In this document: positions 45,210-53,660 of the stretch, in pieces
Layout: each line of letters begins with the position of its first letter
Numbering within the stretch: the stretch's first letter is position 1
From: Thermasporomyces composti
Lineage (GTDB): Bacteria; Actinomycetota; Actinomycetes; Propionibacteriales; Actinopolymorphaceae
Assembly: GCF_003386795.1 (NCBI RefSeq)
Contig: NZ_QTUC01000001.1
Span: forward strand, 3,596,001-3,660,000
DNA length: 64,000 nucleotides
Direction: 5' to 3'
The notes under the pieces: generated by a model
Seen by the model: the letters and a program-made list of their open reading frames with translations, nothing else
Told to the model about the DNA's origin: nothing
Database searches by the model: none
Made by a program: the position numbers and the translations under genes

Positions 45210-45366
45210 CGCGGTCCGCGTGGAATGTGCGGAAGGAGCCCTGCGCCTCCCGCCGCTGCCGGGCGGTCCCGGTCTCGCCCCATGGCCCGTCCCCCCGCCA
45301 ACCCCCCGTGGGCGCGTTGCGAGGGCCGCCCGGCAGCTCCATCCCGGTGGGGCGGATCTCGATCGG

Positions 45367-45372
45367 TAGAAT
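45367..45372 (+). promoter_or_regulatory. Candidate -10 element of ettA
   Basis: TAGAAT lies about 50 bases before the ettA start in an otherwise featureless 211-base gap. No convincing -35 is seen. Confidence 0.3.
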
Positions 45373-45420
45373 GGCCATCAGTCTGCTCCCATCCCCTCCA
45401 CGCTTGCAAGGTGAAGGCCT

Positions 45421-47103
45421 GTGCCTGAGTTCATCTACACGCTTCGCGGCGTCCGCAAGGCGCACGGCGACAAGGTCGTGCTCGACAACGTGACCCTTTC
45501 GTTCCTTCCTGGGGCGAAGATCGGCGTTGTCGGGCCGAACGGCACCGGCAAGTCGACCTTGCTCAAGATCATGGCCGGCCTGGAGGAGCCCTCCAACGGT
45601 GAGGCCAAGCTGGCTCCCGGTGCCACGGTCGGCCTGCTCCAGCAGGAGCCACCGCTGACCGAGGGCAAGACCGTCTGGGAGAACGTCCAGGAGGGTGTCG
45701 CCGAGACCAAGCGGATGCTCGACCGCTTCAACGAGATCTCGGCCGAGCTCTCCAACCCAGACGCCGACTACGACAAGCTGCTCGAGGAGATGGGCGAGCT
45801 GCAGACTCGCCTCGACCAGCTCGACGCGTGGGACCTCGACTCGCGCCTGGAGATGGCGATGGACGCCCTCCGGTGTCCGCCGCCCGACGTCGTGGTCGAC
45901 CGACTCTCCGGGGGTGAGCGCCGGCGCGTCGCGCTGTGCAAGCTGCTGCTCTCGCAGCCCGACCTGCTCCTGCTCGACGAGCCGACCAACCACCTGGACG
46001 CGGAGAGCGTCCAGTGGCTGGAGCAGCACCTCGCCTCGTACCCGGGCACGGTGCTCGCCGTCACGCACGACCGGTACTTCCTCGACAACGTCGCCGGGTG
46101 GATCCTCGAGCTCGACCGTGGCAAGGCGTACCCCTACACAGGGAACTACTCCACCTACCTCGAGACGAAGCGTGAGCGGCTGACGATCGAGGGGCGCAAG
46201 GACGCCAAGCGCAAGCGGATCCTGGAGCAGGAGCTCGAGTGGGTTCGGTCGAACCCCAAGGCGCGACAGGCCAAGAGCAAGGCCCGCCTCCAGCGCTACG
46301 AGGAGCTGGCCGCTGAGGCCGAGCGGGCGAAGAAGATCGACTTCGAGGAGATCCAGATCCCGCCGGGTCCTCGGTTGGGCAACGTCGTCCTCGAGGTCAA
46401 GAACCTCACCAAGAGCTTTGGCGACCGCAAGCTCATCGACAACCTGTCCTTCACCCTGCCTCGGGCCGGCATCGTCGGCGTCATCGGGCCGAACGGCGTG
46501 GGCAAGACCACCCTGTTCCGGATGATCGTCGGTGAGGAGAAGCCCGACTCCGGCGAGATCAACGTGGGAGAGACGGTCAAGATCTCCTACGTTGACCAGA
46601 CGCGTGCCAGGATCCCAGCCGACAAGACCGTCTGGGAGACCGTCTCCGACGGCCTGGACTGGATCCGGGTGGCGAGCTTCGAGATGCCCAGCCGGGCCTA
46701 CGTCGCGTCGTTCGGCTTCAAGGGCCCCGACCAGCAGAAGCCGGCGGGAGTGCTGTCGGGTGGCGAGCGCAACCGGCTGAACCTCGCCCTCACGCTCAAG
46801 CAGGGCGGCAACCTTCTCTTGCTCGACGAGCCGACCAACGACCTGGACGTGGAGACCCTCCAGTCGCTGGAGAACGCGCTTCTCGAGTTCCCCGGCTGCG
46901 CCGTGGTGACGTCCCACGACCGGTGGTTCCTCGACCGGGTCGCGACCCACATCCTCGCGTGGGAGGGCGACGAGGAGAACCCGGCGAAGTGGTTCTGGTT
47001 CGAGGGCAACTTCGCCGACTACGAGGCGAACAAGATCCAGCGGCTCGGGCCAGAAGCGGCCCGTCCACACCGGGTCACCTACCGCCGGCTCACCCGCGAC
47101 TGA
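45421..47103 (+). CDS. ettA: Energy-dependent translational throttle EttA (ABC-F)
   Basis: A 560-residue ABC-F protein with two ATPase domains and no membrane part. It binds the ribosomal E site and gates the first elongation cycle according to ATP/ADP. Domain 1 has Walker A GPNGTGKST (38-46), signature LSGGERRRVAL (about 162) and LLLLDEPTNHLD. The arm insert follows Walker A, and the linker is at about 240-310. Domain 2 has GPNGVGKTT (about 357), LSGGERNRLNLALTL (about 446) and LLLLDEPTNDLDVETL. Length, arm, and the C-terminal KWFWFEGNFADYEANK are characteristic of EttA. It starts at GTG 45421. Confidence 0.95.
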   Translation: MPEFIYTLRGVRKAHGDKVVLDNVTLSFLPGAKIGVVGPNGTGKSTLLKIMAGLEEPSNGEAKLAPGATVGLLQQEPPLTEGKTVWENVQEGVAETKRMLDRFNEISAELSNPDADYDKLLEEMGELQTRLDQLDAWDLDSRLEMAMDALRCPPPDVVVDRLSGGERRRVALCKLLLSQPDLLLLDEPTNHLDAESVQWLEQHLASYPGTVLAVTHDRYFLDNVAGWILELDRGKAYPYTGNYSTYLETKRERLTIEGRKDAKRKRILEQELEWVRSNPKARQAKSKARLQRYEELAAEAERAKKIDFEEIQIPPGPRLGNVVLEVKNLTKSFGDRKLIDNLSFTLPRAGIVGVIGPNGVGKTTLFRMIVGEEKPDSGEINVGETVKISYVDQTRARIPADKTVWETVSDGLDWIRVASFEMPSRAYVASFGFKGPDQQKPAGVLSGGERNRLNLALTLKQGGNLLLLDEPTNDLDVETLQSLENALLEFPGCAVVTSHDRWFLDRVATHILAWEGDEENPAKWFWFEGNFADYEANKIQRLGPEAARPHRVTYRRLTRD

Positions 47104-47176
47104 TACGGCACAGGGGCCCGCTCGGCGCGTCGCACTGCCTCGACGTGGCTGGGCTGCGAGCACGCTCGTGGGCGCC

Positions 47177-47665
47177 CTACTCGCCAGCGGGCTCCTGGAC
47201 TCCGCAGTCCTTCTCGCACCCGCTGGCGCGACGAACCGCCTCGAAGGCACGGCCGATCGCCGCGAAATCCTCCGGGCTCACAAGGTCGACGAACGCCTCC
47301 CGGACGCCGGCGACGTGGATCGGAGCCGCCTCCACCAGCCTCGCGTACCCCGCGTCGGTGAGCCTGGCCAAGACGCCGCGACGATCCGACGGGCACGGCA
47401 GCCGCTCCACGAGCCCCATCGCCTCCATCCGACACACTGTGTGGGTGAGGCGGCTCCGCGAGTGGTGCACCGACGCGGCCAGCTCGGCCATCCGAAGCGT
47501 CCGCTCCGGCGCCTCTGACAGCCGCACCATGATCTCGTACTCCGCCAGAGACAGACCTATCCCGCGCAGGTCGTTCTCCAGGCGCTCCATCAGGCACGCG
47601 GTGCCCACGAGATAGTTGCGCCACACCCGCTGCTGCTCCGCCGTCAGCCACCGCACCGTCGCCAT
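47177..47665 (-). CDS. MarR-family regulator, divergent from yceI-like gene
   Basis: A 162-residue MarR protein with the winged helix RTLRMAELAASVHHSRSRLT, HTVCRMEAMGLVERLPCPSD and the wing DRRGVLARLTDAG. Candidate -10 TAGGCT (complement of 47672-47677) lies six bases before the ATG and TTGAAG (complement of 47694-47699) is a -35 at 16 bp, so the transcript is probably leaderless. The -35 lies inside a palindrome shared with the divergent YceI promoter. It most likely represses both genes. Confidence 0.9.
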   Translation of the reverse strand: MATVRWLTAEQQRVWRNYLVGTACLMERLENDLRGIGLSLAEYEIMVRLSEAPERTLRMAELAASVHHSRSRLTHTVCRMEAMGLVERLPCPSDRRGVLARLTDAGYARLVEAAPIHVAGVREAFVDLVSPEDFAAIGRAFEAVRRASGCEKDCGVQEPAGE

Positions 47666-47686
47666 GGAACCAGCCTATGTGACACC

Positions 47687-47700
47687 GTTGACTCTTCAAC
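47687..47700. promoter_or_regulatory. MarR operator 1 carrying the -35 boxes of both divergent promoters
   Basis: The palindrome GTTGA-CTCT-TCAAC contains TTGACT on the plus strand and TTGAAG on the minus strand. The plus-strand hexamer pairs with TAGGAT at 47712-47717 (18-bp spacer) to drive the yceI-like gene. The minus-strand hexamer pairs with TAGGCT to drive marR. Confidence 0.7.
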
Positions 47701-47725
47701 AATCTCGCCACTAGGATGAGCGACT

Positions 47726-47741
47726 GATTGAAGTTTCAATC
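47726..47741. promoter_or_regulatory. MarR operator 2 at the yceI transcription start
   Basis: The perfect 7-bp inverted repeat GATTGAA-GT-TTCAATC shares the TTGAA/TTCAA core with the first palindrome. It sits at the predicted transcription start of the yceI-like gene, just before the AAGGAGAG ribosome-binding site. Confidence 0.7.
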
Positions 47742-47763
47742 GCCTACAAGGAGAGTCGCCGCG

Positions 47764-48324
47764 ATGACCATCACCTCCGTTCCAGGCCTTCTTCCGGGCG
47801 TGTGGACGATCGACCCCGTTCACTCCGAGATCGGTTTCACCGTACGTCACCTTATGTCCAAAGTGCGCGGAGTGTTTCGGGAGTTCGAGGGCGCCGTGGA
47901 GGTCGCCGAGGATGTGGCGGCGTCTCGGGCGACCGCGACGGTCAAGATGGCCTCGATCGACACCGGTAACCAGCAGCGGGACGACCACCTGCGGTCGAGC
48001 GACTTCTTCGAGATCGACAAATACCCGGAGATGACCTTCGTCTCCACCGGCCTCCGCCCCAACGGCGACGACCCCAGCTCCTTCATCCTCGTCGGCGACC
48101 TCAGCCTGAAGGGCGTGACCAAGCAGATCGAGCTCGCCGCGGAGTTCCTCGGGGTCGACCAGGACGCCTTCGGTGCCACGCGGGCCGGATTCGAGGCCAC
48201 CGGGAAGATCAACCGGAAGGACTTCGGCGTCAACGGCAACGTTCCCCTCAGCGGGGAGAAGTTCCTCATCGGTGATGAGGTGACCATCAACATCACCGTG
48301 GAGGCTGTCTTCAAGAAGGAGTAG
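47764..48324 (+). CDS. YceI-family lipid/isoprenoid-binding protein (cytoplasmic)
   Basis: A 186-residue YceI protein. Its fold is a lipocalin-like barrel that binds isoprenoid or amide-type lipids in characterised members. Family markers are GVWTIDPVHSEIGFTVRHLM, FEIDKYPEMTFVSTGL, GDLSLKGVTKQIEL and DFGVNGNVPLSGEKFLIGDE. No signal peptide is present, as in most actinobacterial homologues. ATG 47764 has AAGGAGAG at a good distance. It is regulated by the divergent MarR protein through two palindromes. Confidence 0.92.
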   Translation: MTITSVPGLLPGVWTIDPVHSEIGFTVRHLMSKVRGVFREFEGAVEVAEDVAASRATATVKMASIDTGNQQRDDHLRSSDFFEIDKYPEMTFVSTGLRPNGDDPSSFILVGDLSLKGVTKQIELAAEFLGVDQDAFGATRAGFEATGKINRKDFGVNGNVPLSGEKFLIGDEVTINITVEAVFKKE

Positions 48325-48392
48325 GTCCACGGGACGGCCCAGGGGCAGGACCCGGTGTGCCGGACCGGTTCAGCGTCCTGATCGTGACCACC

Positions 48393-48435
48393 GTCGGGGT
48401 GGCCGACCGCACGAGCGGCGAGCGGCCACCCCGAC
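48393..48435 (+). terminator. Hairpin terminator after the yceI-like gene
   Basis: Perfect 12-bp inverted repeat GTCGGGGTGGCC / GGCCACCCCGAC with a 19-base loop, located between the yceI-like and thioesterase genes. Confidence 0.65.
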
Positions 48436-48520
48436 GCGTGTTCGACAACGTCGACCGACGCCTGCCGCGGCGCGCCGAGCCGGTGGATTACCAACCAGGT
48501 CGCCGCGAGAGGATCAGCAC

Positions 48521-48925
48521 GTGGCTCGATTCGTCTACCCGTGCCCGCTTCGCTGGTCGGACATGGACGCCTACGGGCACATCAACAACGTCAGCTTCGT
48601 GCGGTACCTGGAGGACGCCCGGATCGCGGTCTTCTTCGCCGCCGCCAAGGAGGCCAATCTCACCAGCTTCGAGGGCCAACTCGTCGTCGTCCGGCATGAG
48701 ATCGACTACGAGCAGCCGTTGGTCTACCGCCCCGAGCCCGTGCTGGTCGAGCTGTGGGTGAGCGAGATACGGAACTCGTCGTTCACCGTGAACTACGAGA
48801 TCCGTGATGACGAGGCCCGCTATGCCACTGCCCGGAGCGTCTTGGCGGCGTACAACCCGAGCGCGGGGCGTGCGAGACGTCTCTCACCGGAGGAACGGCA
48901 GTGGCTGGAGCGCTACCGGGAGTGA
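48521..48925 (+). CDS. Acyl-CoA thioesterase, 4HBT hotdog fold
   Basis: A 134-residue hotdog-fold protein with the 4-hydroxybenzoyl-CoA thioesterase type I motif RWSDMDAYGHINNVSFVRYL, in which Asp16 matches the catalytic aspartate. It continues with the central strand VVRHEIDYEQPLVYRP. It hydrolyses an acyl-CoA; chain-length preference is unknown. It starts at GTG 48521, downstream of the hairpin, and has its own transcription unit. Confidence 0.9.
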   Translation: MARFVYPCPLRWSDMDAYGHINNVSFVRYLEDARIAVFFAAAKEANLTSFEGQLVVVRHEIDYEQPLVYRPEPVLVELWVSEIRNSSFTVNYEIRDDEARYATARSVLAAYNPSAGRARRLSPEERQWLERYRE

Positions 48926-48932
48926 GGCCGGG

Positions 48933-49568
48933 TCAGGAGCCGATGGCCTTCCGGTTCCGCTTGCTGGGCTTGCGCGGCTTGCGCTTGACCTCGACGCCAC
49001 CCCAGAACGCCAGCCCGGTCACCCGGACGGTCACGCCACCAGGGGCGAGGTCGGTGGGCTGACCGGACTCGTCGAAGCCGCCCATGATCCCAATACCGTC
49101 GACGATCACCGTGATGTCGTCGGGCACGATGATCTCGACACCACCCATCACGGCGAACGCACGGATGGTGACCTCGCGTTGCGCGAAGCGCGCGTTACGG
49201 AGGTCGAGCTGCACGCCTCCCATGAAGGCGACGGCCGTGTAGGCCGCTGGCACGACCCAGGGCCCCCGTCGGCTGGCGCCGGACATGATGGCGATGGAGA
49301 ACGACTGCCCCGCGGTTCCACCGATCAACGCGCTGCTGGGAGCGGGGCTGACCGACGGCCTCCCCCCTGGCGTGGGGAGATCACGCGTGTAGCGCTCCAA
49401 CTCCGCGTACGTCTTCGCGGCGAAGACGCCGTCGAGGCGCTCCTGAAGCTCGTCGAAGGTCAGACGGCCGTCTGCCGCGGCCTCGCGCAGCACCTCGGCG
49501 GCCTGGTGTCGATCGGCGTCCGAGGCGCGGATGTCGCCGGGGCCAATGGGTTCGGGCGGCAGACTCAC
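48933..49568 (-). CDS. DUF1707 and LiaF-like domain protein
   Basis: A 211-residue protein. Residues about 12-64 form the DUF1707 domain (IRASDADRHQAAEVLREAAA, GRLTFDELQERLDGVFAAKT). The C-terminal half is a beta-rich cell-wall-active-antibiotic-response (LiaF-like) domain with repeated AFMGGVQLDLRNARF, AVMGGVEIIVP and FWGGVEVKR turns. No transmembrane helix lies between them. Such proteins are common in actinobacteria, probably linked to envelope stress, but are poorly studied. GTG 49568 is chosen because TACACT lies about seven bases upstream as a -10 box, which suggests a leaderless message. Confidence 0.87.
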   Translation of the reverse strand: MSLPPEPIGPGDIRASDADRHQAAEVLREAAADGRLTFDELQERLDGVFAAKTYAELERYTRDLPTPGGRPSVSPAPSSALIGGTAGQSFSIAIMSGASRRGPWVVPAAYTAVAFMGGVQLDLRNARFAQREVTIRAFAVMGGVEIIVPDDITVIVDGIGIMGGFDESGQPTDLAPGGVTVRVTGLAFWGGVEVKRKPRKPSKRNRKAIGS

Positions 49569-49902
49569 GGCGCAAAGTGTAGGGCCTGAAAAGCCTGCGG
49601 CGAACCCGTGAGGCGGCCGCGAGCGGGGCACCGAATTCTCTCCGGTGGGTCTTTCAGGTGGTGGCCGCGCCAGTTCCGGTCAGGCCTCCCATTGCCGCGC
49701 GCGTTTCCGCCAGGTTTGCCCGAGAATCGGGATGGCCACTGGCCGCTGAGTCGCTGGTCCGCGCACACAGATGACCACCTCGGAGAGGGAGGGTGTCGCG
49801 GCGAAACAGCGGCGAGAACGCGGGTGCGTCTCGTCACAGACGCCGTGCGACGAGTCGCAGACACCGTGCAAAGGGAGCGCAAGGGGAGCGAGAGGAGCCG
49901 CG
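49569..49902. other. Divergent intergenic region with 21-bp-phased direct repeats
   Basis: No gene is seen in this 334-base stretch. It holds a direct repeat CAGAC(G/A)CCGTGC at 49837-49848 and 49858-49869, with starts exactly 21 bases apart, about 35-65 bases before the dehydrogenase gene. Two helical turns apart is a typical spacing for tandem activator sites. Confidence 0.5.
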
Positions 49903-51264
49903 ATGACCGGTGAGCCGTCGCCTGGATACCAACGTTCGAGTGCGCGCGACGCCCGCGTACGGTACGCCGTCGTCGGGCTGGGTTCGCGTTCTCGCATGTT
50001 CACCACGGCGTTGCTCACCGACTACAAGGACCGTGGCGAGCTCGTCGCGCTCTGCGACCTCAACCAGACCCGCATGGCCTACTACAACCGGGTCTTCACC
50101 GAGTCCTACGGAGTGGATCCGGTGCCGACGTACCGGCCGGAGAAGTTCGTCCAGATGCTGGACGAGCAGCGGGTGGACGTGGTGATCGTGACCTCGATCG
50201 ACCGCACGCACGACCACTACATCGTCGCCGCGATGGAGGCCGGCCGCGACGTCATCACGGAGAAGCCGCTGACGACGGACGCCGCGAAGTGTCAACGCAT
50301 CCTGGACACCCAGGCACGGACCGGGCGGCGGCTCACCGTCTCCTTCAACTACCGGTACGCACCGCGCAACTCCGCCGTGAAGGAGCTCATCCAGTCTGGC
50401 GCGATCGGGGAGGTCCTCTCGGTCCACTTCGAGTGGTTGCTCGACACACGACACGGCGCGGACTACTTCCGCCGCTGGCACCGAGACAAGCGCAACTCCG
50501 GCGGTCTCATGATCCACAAGGCGAGCCACCACTTCGACTTGGTGAACTGGTGGCTCGGGACTGTTCCCGACACGGTCTTCGGCTTCGGCGATCTGCGCTT
50601 CTACGGACGCGACAACGCCGAACGTCGGGGCGAGGTCGTCCGCAGCTACCGCAGCCATGGCAGCCCTGACGTGGACAAGGACCCGTGGGCGATCAACATG
50701 GCGGCCGACCCCGTCTTGCGCGCGCTGTACCTGGAGGCTGAGCACGAGGACGGCTACATCCGCGACCGCAACGTCTTCAGCGACGGCATCAGCATCGAGG
50801 ACGACATGGCGGTCCTGGTCCGCTACGAGAGCGGCGCGACGATGACCTACCACCTCACGGCGTACTCGCCGTGGGAGGGATACCGGGTCATGTTCAACGG
50901 CACCAAGGGACGGTTGGAGCTGGAGGTCGAGGAGCGCTCCTACGTCAGCGGTGCCGCGCAGGACCCGAACCAACCCGGGCAGCCGATCACCGAGCCGATC
51001 GACCGGACTCGGCTCACGCTTCGTCCCTTGTGGGAGGTTCCACGTCGGATCGAGGTGGAGGAAGGGGCGGGTGGCCACGGTGGCGGCGACCGCCGCCTGT
51101 TGAACGACCTGTTCGGTGGCAAGCGTGAACCCGATCCGCTTGGCCGTGCCGCTACCCACCTCGACGGCGCTTACGCGATGCTCGTCGGCGCCGCCGCGAA
51201 CCAGTCGTTCGCGACTGGCTTGCCGGTGCGTATCCGTGACCTCGTGCGCTTCCCTGGTCGGTAG
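49903..51264 (+). CDS. Gfo/Idh/MocA-family oxidoreductase
   Basis: A 453-residue NAD(P)-dependent sugar or inositol dehydrogenase-like protein. The Rossmann motif is YAVVGLGSRSRMFTTALL, EKPLTTDAAKCQRILD contains the conserved EKP lysine, and HKASHHFDLVNWWLG has the catalytic-site histidine region (HxxxD). ATG 49903 follows GAGAGGAG; the upstream in-frame extension (from 49771) has two near-identical short repeats that are better read as regulatory DNA. It converges on the GH95-like gene. With the nearby glycosidases it probably takes part in catabolism of a released sugar. Confidence 0.9.
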   Translation: MTGEPSPGYQRSSARDARVRYAVVGLGSRSRMFTTALLTDYKDRGELVALCDLNQTRMAYYNRVFTESYGVDPVPTYRPEKFVQMLDEQRVDVVIVTSIDRTHDHYIVAAMEAGRDVITEKPLTTDAAKCQRILDTQARTGRRLTVSFNYRYAPRNSAVKELIQSGAIGEVLSVHFEWLLDTRHGADYFRRWHRDKRNSGGLMIHKASHHFDLVNWWLGTVPDTVFGFGDLRFYGRDNAERRGEVVRSYRSHGSPDVDKDPWAINMAADPVLRALYLEAEHEDGYIRDRNVFSDGISIEDDMAVLVRYESGATMTYHLTAYSPWEGYRVMFNGTKGRLELEVEERSYVSGAAQDPNQPGQPITEPIDRTRLTLRPLWEVPRRIEVEEGAGGHGGGDRRLLNDLFGGKREPDPLGRAATHLDGAYAMLVGAAANQSFATGLPVRIRDLVRFPGR

Positions 51265-51279
51265 GCGACCGCCCTCGAC

Positions 51280-53427
51280 TCACCGACCTCCACCGTCTGT
51301 TGGGGTGAGCCGCAGGACCTGACCCCCGTCGGCGCGTAGCCTCACCTCGTCGCCCTCGCGACTGTGCGGCGCGACTCGACCGGTCGCCAGGTCCATCACG
51401 TCGTAGGAGAGCGTGGCGAACGCCTGTGCTCGCAACCGCAGCGTGACGGCTTGGCGAGTCGCGAGCTCGATGTGGACCGGGCGGGAGTCTCGCCACGCGA
51501 CGTCGACGGTGAGACCGCCTCGTGCGCGCAACCCGCTGACCCGTCCGTGCCTCCACGCCGTGGGCAGTGCGGGCAGGAGATGGACGACGGTCTCGTCTGG
51601 GCTCCACTGGCTCTGGAGCAGCATGTGCGTCATCGCGGCCGTCACCCGCACTGTGCCTTCGGCGTGGAAGGGGGACAGGCCACCCATCAGGTTCGGCGGG
51701 GTGAGCTCGCGCAGCAGGTCTCGCACCAGCCGGTGCGCGTGGTCACCGTGGCCGAGTCGGGCCCACCGGTCGATGTGCCACGCCTTGGTCGGATCCACGT
51801 CGTCGGGGACGCGTGGTCGTGGGATGGGCGTGACCGGTTCGTCCGGTTCGGGCGCGGCCAGGACTACCTCAGCCGAGGGCACGGTCCCGAGGTGGAGGAG
51901 GGGGTCTGGGTGGCGGAGGGACCGTTGGGTGTCCACCGGGTCGACCGTCGCCGCGCGCGACGTCGCGCCGACGCGGGTGGCCGGGTCGAACCGATCCAAC
52001 GTGTCGACGAGCCGCTTGCGGAACTCCGGATCCTCGTCGAGAACCTCGTTGGCGATGAGGGTGTGACGCAGCACGTCCCACACGCCCCACCGCGACATCC
52101 ACACCTGGGCGTGAGCGGGGACGGTCCTCGAGGGCTCGTCGGACGGGCCGTCGGCGAGGATGTCCAACCAGATCGCCGCCACTGTCGCCAGGACCGGGTA
52201 GGCCTCGGTCCGAAGGAAGTCCTGATCAGCGCTGAACTCGTAGTGCTCCCACACGTGCTGGCACAGCCATGCCGCTGTCTCGAGGAAACGGCGGTGACCA
52301 CGCCTCGCGCATTCCCACGGAGAGCCATGTGGGTGCCACCCAGGTGTGCGGTTGACGTCACCGGCACGGTGGACCAACCCGAGCCCGTCGACGGTGTCGA
52401 ACAGGGGGAGCGCGGTCTCGGTGAGGTTGGTGGCGTGCACCGGCCAGTCGACCAGGTCGAGCGTGCCGCTCGTGGCCCGCGACCCGTGCGGACCACACGC
52501 CGGCGTGACAGCCGGCGTGCCTTCCCGCGAGGACGCGATCGCGAGGTAGCGGCCGTAGTGGAAGTACAACGCCTCGACCGCGCGGGCGCGAGGTCCGACG
52601 CCGTCGTACGTCGCGAGCGCCTGGTCGGTGGGAACGTCGGTGACCGCCGGTTGCCCGACATCGAGAGCAACTCGGTCGAACAGACGGCGGTGGTCGGCGA
52701 CGTGCACGGCTCGCAGCGTTGGGTAGGGCTGCGCGGCTGCCGTGTTGATCCGGCGGGTCACTCGGCGGTGAGGGTCCTTGCCGCGGTACGTCGGGTAACC
52801 GGGCACGTAGTCGGTGGCGGCGCTGACGAGGACGGTGACCGCGCGCGCCTCCCACACGGTCACGCTGTCCTCGCCGTCGTGGAGGGCGCCGTCCTCGGCG
52901 ACCACCAGGACTTGTGTCTCGTACCGCAAGCCGCTGGTGGGCGACGCTCCGCGCGCGGTGATGCGTCCATCGTGAACGTCGACGCTGACGCCCTTCTGCG
53001 ACGGGCGGAACTCAACCGTCAAGGAAAGCTTGCTTGGCTGGCTGGCCTGGAACCGGCTGACGATCACCCGGGCCGGGTGACTCGCCAGATGCTCACGGCG
53101 GTAGCGCACCCCATCGAGCACGTACTCGACCCGCGCGATCGCTGAGCCGAGGTCGAGGTCGCGGCGATAGTCATCGACCACGATCCCGGCGTCGTGGACG
53201 TGCACGAAGAGGTCGCCAAGGGTCGCACTCGGCTGGCCCCACCGCATGGTCTTCTCGCTGAGCCGGAGGCGTTCGGAGACCACGCCGCCGAAGACCATGG
53301 CACCCAGTTGCCCGTTGCCAATGGGCAGGGCTTCGTCCCCGTCATCACCGGCCGGCTCGGAGTACCACAGAGTGGGGCCCTGCGGGTTGGAGAAGGCGGG
53401 GTGACCGCCCGAGACCGGACGTGACAC
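51280..53427 (-). CDS. GH95-fold protein with degenerate active-site motifs (putative fucosidase-like pseudoenzyme)
   Basis: A 715-residue cytoplasmic protein with the overall layout of GH95 alpha-1,2-L-fucosidases: LWYSEPAGDDGDEALPIGNG at 20-39, QLGAMVFGG, a (alpha/alpha)6 region with LYFHYGRYLAIASSREGTP, LLPALPTAWRHGRVSGLRAR and a C-terminal beta domain. Key motifs are changed. The NIN of TTNINLQMNYWP, whose asparagines position the catalytic water, aligns with S320, G321 and T322 before W328. The base-bearing QIDGNFG segment is HAEGTVR with Glu590 in place of Asp, and the SPEN-type acid loop is not recognisable. GTG 53427 has GGAGG eight bases upstream. It may be inactive, or a hydrolase of different specificity. 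Confidence 0.78.
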   Translation of the reverse strand: MSRPVSGGHPAFSNPQGPTLWYSEPAGDDGDEALPIGNGQLGAMVFGGVVSERLRLSEKTMRWGQPSATLGDLFVHVHDAGIVVDDYRRDLDLGSAIARVEYVLDGVRYRREHLASHPARVIVSRFQASQPSKLSLTVEFRPSQKGVSVDVHDGRITARGASPTSGLRYETQVLVVAEDGALHDGEDSVTVWEARAVTVLVSAATDYVPGYPTYRGKDPHRRVTRRINTAAAQPYPTLRAVHVADHRRLFDRVALDVGQPAVTDVPTDQALATYDGVGPRARAVEALYFHYGRYLAIASSREGTPAVTPACGPHGSRATSGTLDLVDWPVHATNLTETALPLFDTVDGLGLVHRAGDVNRTPGWHPHGSPWECARRGHRRFLETAAWLCQHVWEHYEFSADQDFLRTEAYPVLATVAAIWLDILADGPSDEPSRTVPAHAQVWMSRWGVWDVLRHTLIANEVLDEDPEFRKRLVDTLDRFDPATRVGATSRAATVDPVDTQRSLRHPDPLLHLGTVPSAEVVLAAPEPDEPVTPIPRPRVPDDVDPTKAWHIDRWARLGHGDHAHRLVRDLLRELTPPNLMGGLSPFHAEGTVRVTAAMTHMLLQSQWSPDETVVHLLPALPTAWRHGRVSGLRARGGLTVDVAWRDSRPVHIELATRQAVTLRLRAQAFATLSYDVMDLATGRVAPHSREGDEVRLRADGGQVLRLTPTDGGGR

Positions 53428-53613
53428 GAAGCGAGCCTCCTGACGTGAGGTCTGGGACGGGCTCGGGACTTTGATCGTACATCTGACGACTGATCTCGCG
53501 AGGGCCATCCTCGGTCACGTCAGCCACGACCGCTGCGCGCTACCAGCGCACACGTGTCACGGGTTGGCAGCTCCGCAGGGGCGCGGTCGTCCTCACGCCC
53601 GCGAGGCGAGGCA

Positions 53614-53643
53614 GTGGCGTGGCGGGTGACACCGCCACGCCAC
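53614..53643 (-). terminator. Hairpin terminator after the GH13 gene
   Basis: Perfect 12-bp inverted repeat GTGGCGTGGCGG / CCGCCACGCCAC with a six-base loop, lying 18 bases past the stop of the minus-strand GH13 gene. Confidence 0.8.
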
Positions 53644-53660
53644 CTTCATCCAGCGTGGGG

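Noticed and set aside
45166-47250. Long minus-strand open frame (about 690 codons) opposite ettA
   Set aside because: Antisense shadow of ettA. The Val/Leu/Arg-biased translation contains no recognisable motif.
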